Positions 1 to 6,089 of a DNA stretch of 12,554 nt are shown in pieces. The notes under the pieces are model-generated. The model made no database searches. It saw only the letters and a program-made list of their open reading frames with translations, and was not told the origin of the DNA. This DNA is from an uncultured Oscillospiraceae bacterium (GTDB lineage: Bacteria > Bacillota > Clostridia > Oscillospirales > Oscillospiraceae), in contig CALWYA010000027.1 of the NCBI GenBank assembly GCA_944385645.1, forward strand, positions 1-12,554. Reading direction: 5' to 3'. Made by a program: the position numbers and the translations under genes. Within the stretch, counting starts at the first letter, position 1, and each line of letters starts with the position of its first letter.

Positions 1-600
1 GGTACGGCCACCGCGATTCTGGACGCCATCAAACGATTCTCCGAGACAATTACACGCCGTCAACGTGTCCTAAACGGACTATCTGAAAGCACTGGTGATG
101 TTGTGAAATGGTGGGACGCCGGGATGCATCCGTCGTTTCTGTTCATCGACGAGTATGTGTCACTTCGAGCCATCTTGCCGTCAAAAGCGGGGAAAGATGA
201 CCCAGGATATTGTCTTGCGACCTTTGACAGCTTGATTAAACGTATCGTGACTATGGGCGCATCTGCTGGCTGTTATATGATAATCAGTATTGCTGAAGCA
301 AGCGTGCAGGAAGGTGGTCTACCCGCTATGCTCCGGTCTGCTATGTCCACCCGGATTCTGTTTAGGCCGACACGGCCCGAGGGCTTGCTTCTATGGGATA
401 AGGTCAAGTTAGACCCGCTCCCCGAGCGCATCTATGGCCCCGGAGATGCGTGGTTTTCGTCCACGGATGGCCTGCATGATAATGTCAGTTACGTTCATTT
501 TCCCCGCATGGATTTCCCGGTTTATCGGGCTTTAGGGCAACTGTTAACTGAGTATTACCGTGATAGCACGGCACCCACTACACCGCCCGCTGCCGAGTGA
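1..600 (+). CDS. FtsK/SpoIIIE-type DNA translocase of a mobile element, C-terminal part
   Basis: The frame is open from base 1 and stops at TGA 598-600, so only the last 199 residues are present and the real start lies left of the window. The protein has a hydrophobic Walker B strand ending in acidic residues (SFLFIDEY, around residues 44-51) and then a helix-strand unit with TMGASAGCYMIISIAEAS. This matches the 'GRAAGIHLILATQ' segment of FtsK/SpoIIIE and Tn916 Orf21-like ATPases. A later LRSAMSTRILFRP segment matches their 'NIPTRIAFRV' strand. In this family the ATPase pumps DNA, and in integrative elements it acts as the coupling protein or as a TraB-like double-stranded DNA translocase at the membrane. 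The Walker A motif and any membrane anchor would lie upstream and cannot be seen. The gene precedes rep and int on the same strand, so it belongs to the integrated element. The family is fairly sure; the conjugative role is inferred. Confidence 0.75.
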   Translation, partial: GTATAILDAIKRFSETITRRQRVLNGLSESTGDVVKWWDAGMHPSFLFIDEYVSLRAILPSKAGKDDPGYCLATFDSLIKRIVTMGASAGCYMIISIAEASVQEGGLPAMLRSAMSTRILFRPTRPEGLLLWDKVKLDPLPERIYGPGDAWFSSTDGLHDNVSYVHFPRMDFPVYRALGQLLTEYYRDSTAPTTPPAAE

Positions 601-632
601 AACAAAGGCAGCGGGCGGTGCTACAAGCACCG
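581..632 (+). repeat. Two overlapping, mutually exclusive hairpins after the translocase gene
   Basis: Arm 581-594 (CACCGCCCGCTGCC) is perfectly complementary to 607-620 across a 12-nt loop that includes the translocase stop codon. The right arm is also part of a second perfect hairpin, GCGGTG (615-620 region) against CACCGC (627-632 region) across a 7-nt loop, so both cannot form at once. No T-run follows, so a plain intrinsic terminator is not well supported. Possible roles are translational or transcriptional attenuation of rep, or structured origin DNA. Confidence 0.6.
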
Positions 633-637
633 CCGCC

Positions 638-674
638 AAGCGGGGGGCTGGGCTTGTTTTATAGCCCCCCGCTT
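638..674 (+). repeat. 12-bp inverted repeat just upstream of rep
   Basis: AAGCGGGGGGCT (638-649) pairs perfectly with AGCCCCCCGCTT (663-674) across a 13-nt loop containing GTTTTAT. It lies 40 bp before the rep start codon. Such GC-rich hairpins upstream of rolling-circle rep genes often mark the double-strand origin, but no nick site can be proven here. It could also act as an attenuator, since the T-rich part is in the loop and not after the stem. Confidence 0.55.
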
Positions 675-714
675 GCCACTGCCAAATTGCCAAATTCCAA
701 GGAGGATAGTTCTC

Positions 715-1881
715 ATGAGCGGTCCTAAAAGTACGAACATGATGTATGTCCAGCAACTTGCCCATTTACCGGCACAGGACCTGGACACCTTAAAGGGGAT
801 TGTGGAACAGAAAGTACAGCCGAAGCGCTATGCGATGATTCTCCACAACCAAGAAACGGATAAAGAGGGCAATCCGAGGCCCCCGGACATCCATGTCATG
901 ATGACCTTTGATAACGCACGCCATTTGGACGCTGTGGCGAAAATTTTAGGTGACAAGCCCCAATACTTGGAAGCGTGGGACAGCAACCACGAAAACGGCT
1001 ATGCCTATCTCGTTCACGCCACCAAAAAGGCGCGGGAAGAGGGGAAACACCAATATGACCCGAGCGAAGTAATTGCTAATTTTGACTATCCCAGCTTTCT
1101 TGTTCAGGTCCAGACGAAAGCGGCAAATACCGCTCAACCCAAGGACCTGTCCGCGAAAAACTTGCTGGACGCGCTATATGCTGGGGTCCTGCCAAAAGAG
1201 GAAGTGGAGCGGCGCATGACCGGCTCCCAGCTGGCATATTACAAGCGTCAGATTGATACTGTCTGGCAAAAAGTCCTGGAAAATCAGGCCGCCGAGTGGC
1301 GGAAAGAAATGATTGCACAGGGCAGGCAGGTAACTGTAATCTGGCTTTGTGGTACGGCAGGAACAGGCAAAACCCGCTGTGCAAGGGCGATTGCGGAAAA
1401 GCAGGGACAGCCTTATTATGTATCCGGTTCAAGCAGGGATATATTTCAGCAGTACAACGGAGAACATACTGTAATTTTAGACGAGTTGCGCCCCAAAGTT
1501 ATAGCCTATCAAGATTTGCTCCGTATTCTGGACCCTTATGGTCTTTTTTCTGACGTGATGGCACCTGCTCGGTATTCGGACAAACCTCTTGTTGCCGACG
1601 TAATCATTGTGACAAGTCCTTACTCGCCATATAGTTTCTGGGAAAAACAATTTGCTGGCCCGGAAGGACAGGCCCTGGCTCAGACTGACGGCTTTGACCA
1701 GCTCAACCGGCGAATCAGTCTGACGATGGAAATGCAAAAGGCCACCATTAATCTCATGGTTTACGATGATGCAAACCGAAATTATACGATATGGCGCAGC
1801 CGCAGCAATCCATATTCGCAACAAGCCACGCCCACCACGCAAAATAGCGCGGTTGAATTATTTGGCAAGCTGCTCGACTAA
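715..1881 (+). CDS. rep: Replication initiator: HUH-type Rep (Rep_2-like) fused to SF3-like helicase
   Basis: A 388-residue protein. ATG 715 is preferred over the in-frame TTG at 673 because AAGGAGG (699-705) sits 9 nt before it. The N-terminal third carries rolling-circle motifs: YAMILHNQ (39-46), then PDIHVMMTF (57-65) at the metal-binding HUH position, then GYAYLVHATKKA (95-106) with the candidate nicking tyrosine (Y96 or Y98). The C-terminal half has Walker A GTAGTGKT (213-220), Walker B TVILDEL (252-258), a motif C-like VIIVTSPYSP (296-305) and a basic LNRRI (330-334). An endonuclease plus SF3-helicase layout is typical of CRESS-type Reps found in plasmids and integrated elements of Firmicutes. 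It would nick one strand at the element's origin and unwind it. The first HUH histidine is replaced by Asp58. It lies between the translocase and the integrase and probably allows the excised circle to replicate. Confidence 0.85.
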   Translation: MSGPKSTNMMYVQQLAHLPAQDLDTLKGIVEQKVQPKRYAMILHNQETDKEGNPRPPDIHVMMTFDNARHLDAVAKILGDKPQYLEAWDSNHENGYAYLVHATKKAREEGKHQYDPSEVIANFDYPSFLVQVQTKAANTAQPKDLSAKNLLDALYAGVLPKEEVERRMTGSQLAYYKRQIDTVWQKVLENQAAEWRKEMIAQGRQVTVIWLCGTAGTGKTRCARAIAEKQGQPYYVSGSSRDIFQQYNGEHTVILDELRPKVIAYQDLLRILDPYGLFSDVMAPARYSDKPLVADVIIVTSPYSPYSFWEKQFAGPEGQALAQTDGFDQLNRRISLTMEMQKATINLMVYDDANRNYTIWRSRSNPYSQQATPTTQNSAVELFGKLLD

Positions 1882-1886
1882 GTATG

Positions 1887-1912
1887 TAGCCCCTTGCTGA
1901 TATATAGCCCCT
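1887..1912 (+). repeat. Direct repeat TAGCCCCT between rep and int
   Basis: TAGCCCCT occurs at 1887-1894 and again at 1905-1912, 18 bp apart. TATAGCCCC is also found at 660-668, so the motif lies on both sides of rep. It could be iteron-like or a binding site. It is short, and chance is not excluded. Confidence 0.35.
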
Positions 1913-1925
1913 CGGAGGTCCCCCA

Positions 1926-2195
1926 ATGCTATATTTACCTTTTGATTCGGATGTTGCTATCGTAAATGCATCCGACCTTATACATATTGACCCCGCTAAC
2001 CTGCAACGTTATCCCTTTTTCGGGCACATCGAAAGCATCGAAATCAGAGGTTCGCTTCTCGCCATTAAAGGCCCGATTGAAAAACTAATTCAAAAATGCT
2101 ATACTATTGTCAAGGCCCATAGCGGCCAAGAGCCAGGGCACCTTGACAATAGCATAGCACAGCCGGTTTGTATGCCATCGGAAGGAGATACCACG
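1926..2195 (+). other. 90-codon open segment in frame with and upstream of the integrase
   Basis: ATG 1926 has a good Shine-Dalgarno site (CGGAGG at 1913-1918) and the frame runs without a stop into the integrase, giving a possible 429-residue protein. The first ~65 residues look protein-like (LIHIDPANLQRYPFFGHIESIEIRG and similar). Residues 58-78 are encoded by a 19-bp inverted repeat, and the integrase has its own strong start at 2196. I do not recognise the segment. It may be a small element protein reading into int, or a non-standard N-terminal extension. A typical integrase of this family does not need it. Confidence 0.4.
2097..2159. repeat. 19-bp inverted repeat with 25-nt loop before int
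   Basis: TGCTATACTATTGTCAAGG (2097-2115) pairs with CCTTGACAATAGCATAGCA (2141-2159) with a single mismatch (A2103 against C2153). Each arm contains a TTGACA hexamer pointing outward. No good -10 was found at 17 bp on either side and there is no T-run, so it is not a simple terminator. It ends 37 bp before the integrase start, which suits an operator, an excisionase/integrase binding dyad or a replication structure. Confidence 0.7.
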
Positions 2196-3215
2196 ATGGC
2201 AAAGCACAAAATCAATCAACCTATCATTATCAAAGGTGAAAGGCGGTGGATTACAGCAGACACCATGCAGGAGTTTACCAACAAGGTCATTCAACTGCTG
2301 GGGGTGCCACAGGATCGCGGCAAGCATCCGTTTGATAAGTACGCCTGGAATTGGTACAACACCTATTCTGCCCCCAACGTGGAGACCGCAACGGCCACCA
2401 CCTACAAGCGGCAAATCCGGCGATACTTGATTCCAGCTTTTGACGGGCTGGCGGTGGAGGATATTACCGTTGATGACGTGCAGCGGCTCTTTAACGGCAT
2501 GACCGGAGCTAAAACCACCAAGGACAAGGCCAGAATGGTGCTCAATCAAATTCTGGACGCCGCCGTAGAGGAGAAGTTGATTCCTACAAATCCTCTGAAA
2601 TCTCGCCGACTGAAAATCACCGGAAAAGCAAGTAAGGCCACGCCGCCCTACACCGTGGAGCAGATGCGCTATCTGGTCCAGCATATCGGAGATATTCAAA
2701 ACCCCGTAGACCGGGCATATTTGGCCTTGCAGGCCCTTCATCCCCTCCGGCTGGAGGAAGTGCTGGGGCTGGCTCCCGAAGATATAGACACCGGCAACAT
2801 GACCATCCATATTAGGCGGGCCGTCACCCACCCCACCCGTAACCAGCCGGAGGTCAAAGACACCAAGACAGAGAGCAGCCATCGTACCATTGGCCTCTCG
2901 TCCCTGGCATTGCCGTTCCTTCAGATTCCGGTCAAAGGCACGTTTCTTTTTGGGGGAGACAAGCCCCTGTCCTATACGCAAGTCCGCCGGATGTGCGGAC
3001 GGATTCAGAAGGACACCGGCTTTTCAGAGACTATCGCTCCTATCCGTTTCCGCACGACTGTCCTCACGGACCTCTATGACCAAACCAAGGACATTAAACT
3101 GGCCCAGGCAGCTGCCGGGCATACCACCTCGGCTATGACGCTGAAATACTATGTCAAAGGCCGGGAGACTTCCTCGGAGGCCGTCGCAGCCGTGGACAAG
3201 CTCTACGCCGGATAG
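2196..3215 (+). CDS. int: Tyrosine recombinase (phage/ICE-type integrase)
   Basis: A 339-residue protein starting at ATG 2196 behind GAAGGAG (2181-2187). It carries out site-specific integration and excision of the element. An N-terminal arm-binding region (about 1-40) is followed by a SAM-like core-binding domain (about 45-140; TYKRQIRRYLIPAF) and the catalytic domain. Visible catalytic residues are Arg185 in LHPLRLEEVLGL, Lys224 in KDTKTESSHRTI, Arg286 in PIRFRTTVL, His309 in AAGHTTSAMT and Tyr319 in LKYYVKG. The box II histidine (usual HxxR) is Ile283 here. Length and motifs fit integrases of clostridial elements. The gene is the last one of the element. It faces the tRNA-Thr 3' end about 210 bp away, which is the usual position next to an attachment site. 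An alternative in-frame start at 1926 would add 90 residues. Confidence 0.92.
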   Translation: MAKHKINQPIIIKGERRWITADTMQEFTNKVIQLLGVPQDRGKHPFDKYAWNWYNTYSAPNVETATATTYKRQIRRYLIPAFDGLAVEDITVDDVQRLFNGMTGAKTTKDKARMVLNQILDAAVEEKLIPTNPLKSRRLKITGKASKATPPYTVEQMRYLVQHIGDIQNPVDRAYLALQALHPLRLEEVLGLAPEDIDTGNMTIHIRRAVTHPTRNQPEVKDTKTESSHRTIGLSSLALPFLQIPVKGTFLFGGDKPLSYTQVRRMCGRIQKDTGFSETIAPIRFRTTVLTDLYDQTKDIKLAQAAAGHTTSAMTLKYYVKGRETSSEAVAAVDKLYAG

Positions 3216-3309
3216 TTGGGACCCAGTTGGAACGCTCAAAATCCGGCAGCCCTTGCAGCACAAAGGTTCCCGCCTCCGCAAAGGGGCAAAAAGTTGGCAG
3301 TCCAGTTGG
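3214..3309 (+). repeat. Four AGTTGG boxes in two pairs between int and the tRNA
   Basis: AGTTGG occurs at 3214-3219, 3225-3230, 3292-3297 and 3304-3309. Within pairs the spacing is 11 and 12 bp, about one helical turn, and each second copy reads CCAGTTGGA. The first overlaps the int stop codon. Repeated short sites one turn apart next to an att site resemble integrase arm-binding sites. That role is inferred. Confidence 0.5.
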
Positions 3310-3384
3310 AGAAGCCCCCAAATTCCAGCAACGAGGTCATTTTCACCGTTACAAAATTCATTGAAAAGTTCAGAAAAGCAACAG

Positions 3385-3420
3385 AAAAACCGCCTAAATC
3401 CGAAGATTTAAGCGGTTTTT
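3385..3420. terminator. Bidirectional intrinsic terminator between int and tRNA-Thr
   Basis: A 16-nt arm (3385-3400) pairs with 3405-3420 across a CGAA/TTCG tetraloop with one mismatch. A-run and T-run flank it, so it can end int transcription on the plus strand and the tRNA transcript on the minus strand. Confidence 0.85.
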
Positions 3421-3422
3421 CT

Positions 3423-3498
<76 letters not shown>

Positions 3499-3547
3499 AT
3501 CTTCGCCCCGAAGGGCATTCACACAGCCGAGCGGCTGGAGTTTTAAA

Positions 3548-3624
<77 letters not shown>

Positions 3625-3684
3625 ATTTCTGACGGGTGCTGGCGTCCGCTGGAAACAGAAGACCCGACGCACAGAACAGTGAGA

Positions 3685-3713
3685 ATTATAGCCTGTCTTG
3701 CTCCGTTTGTCAA
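3685..3713 (-). promoter_or_regulatory. Consensus sigma-A promoter for the tRNA-Asp/tRNA-Thr unit
   Basis: Reading the minus strand, TTGACA (3713-3708) is followed after exactly 17 nt by TATAAT (3690-3685). Transcription would start about 55 nt before tRNA-Asp. Both hexamers are perfect, as often seen for stable RNA genes. Confidence 0.9.
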
Positions 3714-3894
3714 TCCCTTTTTTCAGGATTTTTTGAAGAAATCGTTTCCCGGGAAATCGGGCGGACAGGACCCGTGTCCGAGCCGCCTGAAACAGCCGCA
3801 AGGGCCGCTTCCGCTCCCTCCATGCTGCCCTCCGGCGATGCCCCTCTGTGCGCTCTGCACGAAAATCCGGCCCGGAGGCGGGCAAAACTTTTCC

Positions 3895-3923
3895 TTGACA
3901 GCGCGCTGACAAGCCGCTATAAT
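3895..3923 (+). promoter_or_regulatory. Consensus sigma-A promoter of the asnB T-box leader
   Basis: TTGACA (3895-3900), 17-nt spacer, TATAAT (3918-3923). It points away from the tRNA promoter, and the roughly 180 bp between the two hold no other recognisable feature. The expected start is near 3930, about 365 nt before the asnB start codon. Confidence 0.9.
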
Positions 3924-3936
3924 ACACCACAACAGC

Positions 3937-3976
3937 AAGGGCGCTGTGGGAATTCCACGGCGCCCTTCTCTGTTTT
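3937..3976 (+). terminator. Terminator-like hairpin at the very start of the asnB leader
   Basis: AAGGGCGCTGTGG (3937-3949) pairs with CCACGGCGCCCTT (3955-3967) through 13 positions including one G-T, with loop GAATT. CTCTG and then five T (3972-3976) follow. It begins only about 7 nt after the predicted transcription start and precedes the T-box stem I. It could be a first attenuator or could end a short RNA of about 45 nt. Confidence 0.6.
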
Positions 3977-3989
3977 TCCGGGACCCGAT

Positions 3990-4281
3990 GTCCCGAGGCC
4001 GTTACAAGTGAATATCCGACGCGATGAGGGAGAAAAGTACCGCAGAAGTTCCGGGCCAGTGAGCGGGGGAGAGTGGAAACCCCGCACCAAAGAGTCCGCG
4101 GGAAGAACACTCCGGAGCGGAAACCTGAACGCCGGAGGGCCAGTAGGGGGACCGGGGCCCACCGTTACATGGGGACAGCTTGTCAGAGCTGGAAAAGGGG
4201 CCGCCGGACGGCGGCAAATTAGGTGGCACCGCGGAGCGCAGCATTCGTCCTAACACAGGAGGAGTGCTGCGCGACTTTTTT
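3990..4281 (+). promoter_or_regulatory. T-box riboswitch, asparagine-specific (tRNA-Asn sensing)
   Basis: Stem I begins near GACGCGATGAGGGAG, with the GATGA kink-turn motif and the AGTA of the specifier loop at about 4036. The opposite strand reads GAA-G-AAC-A (4102-4109), between the CCGC/GCGG helix and the CTCC helix that pairs with GGAG. This places the specifier codon AAC (Asn) at 4106-4108, in the same register as the GGC codon of B. subtilis glyQS. The conserved T-box is TAGGTGGCACCGCG (4220-4233). Its variable base C pairs with discriminator G, the base expected for tRNA-Asn. A terminator follows. When uncharged tRNA-Asn binds, the antiterminator forms and asnB is transcribed. Specifier, discriminator and downstream gene all agree. 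Confidence 0.92.
4236..4281 (+). terminator. T-box-controlled intrinsic terminator of asnB
   Basis: GCGCAGCA (4236-4243) pairs with TGCTGCGC (4265-4272), the stem extends inward to TCCT/AGGA, and a T-run (4275-4281) follows GCGAC. Its 5' side overlaps the end of the T-box antiterminator, as needed for the switch. The asnB ribosome-binding site follows directly. Confidence 0.88.
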
Positions 4282-4294
4282 GGAGGTGCTTATT

Positions 4295-5878
4295 ATGTGC
4301 GCGATCATCGGATTTACCACCAAGTCCCGGTCCCGGGAGGAGGTCCAGACCTATCTGGACCGCACCCGCTCCCGGGGGCCGGACATGGCCCGGATTCTGG
4401 AGACCCCCTCCGGTTGGCTGGGCTTCCGCCGGCTGGCCATCATGGGGCTGGACGAGAGCGGGATGCAGCCCTTTGTCCGGGGAAAGGACATGGTGGTGTG
4501 CAACGGGGAGCTCTACGGCTGGCGGCGGCAGCGGGAGGAGCTGGAGGCCAGGGGCTACGCCTTCCGCAGCGGCAGCGACTGCGAGCTCCTGCTCCCCCTG
4601 TACCGGGAGTACGGCACGGGGATGTTCCGGCGGCTGGATGCGGAGTTCGCCCTCATCCTCTACGACGGGGAGACAGACGAATACATCGCCGCCCGGGATC
4701 CCATCGGCATCCGCCCCCTGTTCTACGGCTACGACGCCGACGGGGGCATCGTCTTTGCCAGCGAGGCCAAAAACCTGGTGGGCCTGTGCCCCTCCATCCT
4801 CCCCTTCCCGCCGGGGCACTACTGGCGCCGGGGGCGGTTCATCCGGTACGCCGACCCCGCCCGGGTGGAGCGGTACTGCACAGACGACCTGGAGACGGTC
4901 TGCCGGAACATCCGCTCCAAGCTCATCGCCGCGGTGGACAAGCGGCTGGACGCCGACGCCCCCCTGGGCTTTCTCCTGTCCGGCGGCCTGGACTCCAGCC
5001 TGGTGTGCGCCATCGCCGCCCGGCGGCTGGGAAAACCCATCCGCACCTTCGCCATCGGCATGGACACCGACGCCATCGACCTGAAGTACGCCCGGCAGGC
5101 CGCCGACTTTATCGGGGCGGACCACACCGAGGTGATCATCAGCCGGGACGACGTGATCCGCGCCCTGCCCGATGTGGCAGCCGCCCTGGGCACCTGGGAC
5201 ATTACCACCGTCCGGGCCAGCATGGGGATGTATCTGTGCTGCAAGGCCATCCGGGAGCGGACCGACATCCGGGTGCTCCTCACCGGGGAGATCTCCGACG
5301 AGCTGTTCGGATATAAGTACACCGACTTCGCCCCCTCGCCGGAGGCCTTCCAGCGGGAGGCCCAGAAGCGGGTGCGGGAGCTGTACCAGTACGACGTCCT
5401 CCGGGCCGACCGGTGCATCAGCGTCCACTCCATGGAGGCCCGGGTACCCTTCGGCGACCTGGACTTTGTCCGGTATGTCATGTCGGTGGACCCCGCCCTG
5501 AAGGTGAACACCTATGGGAAGGGCAAATACCTCCTGCGCCGGGCCTTCGCCCGGGACGGCCTGCTGCCCGACGAAATCCTGTGGCGGGAGAAGGCCGCCT
5601 TCTCCGACGCAGTGGGCCACTCCATGGTGGACGATTTGAAGGCCTACGCCGAGGAGCGGTACAGCGACCGGGAACTGGCCCGGGGGCGCGCCCAGTACCG
5701 CTATATGCCCCCCTTCACCAAGGAGAGCCTGCTGTACCGGGACCTGTTCGAGCGGTACTACCCCGGCCAGGCCCGGATGATCCAGGCCTTCTGGATGCCC
5801 AACCGGGACTGGGCGGGCTGCGACGTGGACGACCCCTCCGCCCGGGTGCTGGCAAACTACGGGGCCAGCGGGGTGTGA
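4295..5878 (+). CDS. asnB: Asparagine synthetase (glutamine-hydrolysing)
   Basis: A 527-residue cytosolic enzyme that makes asparagine from aspartate, ATP and glutamine. ATG 4295 follows GGAGG (4282-4286) and puts Cys at position 2, the class II amidotransferase nucleophile exposed after Met removal. The glutaminase domain (about 1-190) shows RGPD (27-30), CNGELYG (69-75), GSDCE (93-97) and ARDPIGIRPLFYG (133-145). The synthetase domain has the ATP pyrophosphatase loop SGGLDSS (229-235), then LLTGEISDELFGY, SMEARVPFGD and GKGKYLLRRAF. The length fits AsnB of Gram-positives and E. coli (about 550). The Asn-specific T-box leader independently supports asparagine as product. pyrG follows 211 bp downstream on the same strand and no terminator was found between them. 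Confidence 0.96.
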   Translation: MCAIIGFTTKSRSREEVQTYLDRTRSRGPDMARILETPSGWLGFRRLAIMGLDESGMQPFVRGKDMVVCNGELYGWRRQREELEARGYAFRSGSDCELLLPLYREYGTGMFRRLDAEFALILYDGETDEYIAARDPIGIRPLFYGYDADGGIVFASEAKNLVGLCPSILPFPPGHYWRRGRFIRYADPARVERYCTDDLETVCRNIRSKLIAAVDKRLDADAPLGFLLSGGLDSSLVCAIAARRLGKPIRTFAIGMDTDAIDLKYARQAADFIGADHTEVIISRDDVIRALPDVAAALGTWDITTVRASMGMYLCCKAIRERTDIRVLLTGEISDELFGYKYTDFAPSPEAFQREAQKRVRELYQYDVLRADRCISVHSMEARVPFGDLDFVRYVMSVDPALKVNTYGKGKYLLRRAFARDGLLPDEILWREKAAFSDAVGHSMVDDLKAYAEERYSDRELARGRAQYRYMPPFTKESLLYRDLFERYYPGQARMIQAFWMPNRDWAGCDVDDPSARVLANYGASGV

Positions 5879-5909
5879 GTCCCGGCGCGGACCGACTTAT
5901 ATCCCATGC

Positions 5910-6070
5910 TCCTAACTCCCAATTCCTTCGTCGTCGCAAGCTCCATACCGTTCGCTTCCGCCGCTCCGACTCTCCCCACCAAACCCGCGGCTGCCGCCGC
6001 CGGGCTTCGGCGGGGGACCCCAAAATGATCCATTCTCAATTTTCAATTCTCAATTCCTAATTCCTAACTC
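5910..6070. repeat. Short intergenic repeat element between asnB and pyrG
   Basis: A segment of about 160 bp is bounded by direct repeats TCCTAACTC (5910-5918 and 6062-6070). Its right end is a series of AATTCTCAATT / CAATTCCTAATTCC units (6031-6065), with a matching CCCAATTCC at the left end. The middle is GC-rich and contains a small hairpin (CCGCCG...CGGCGG near 5996-6014). Low-complexity CAATTCCTAATTCC runs of this kind recur between genes in related Clostridia, as I recall. Copy number could not be checked. The rest of the 211-bp gap holds no promoter that I recognise. Confidence 0.55.
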
Positions 6071-6089
6071 ATCCAAGGGGGGCATCAGT

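Noticed and set aside
2085..2981. 298-codon minus-strand frame opposite int
   Set aside because: Shadow of the integrase, whose catalytic residues are visible on the plus strand.
4117..4131. Alternative T-box specifier codons (ACC, CCT or GCC) near 4120
   Set aside because: Only the AAC at 4106-4108 gives the GAA-N-codon-A spacing and helices on both sides that match the known stem I layout.
4250..5620. Long open frame antisense to asnB (456 codons)
   Set aside because: It mirrors the GC-rich third positions of asnB, has no recognisable domain and would lie opposite a certain gene.
5857..6039. 60-codon minus-strand frame between asnB and pyrG
   Set aside because: It lies mostly in the intergenic repeat; similar small predicted proteins are usually artefacts of such repeats.
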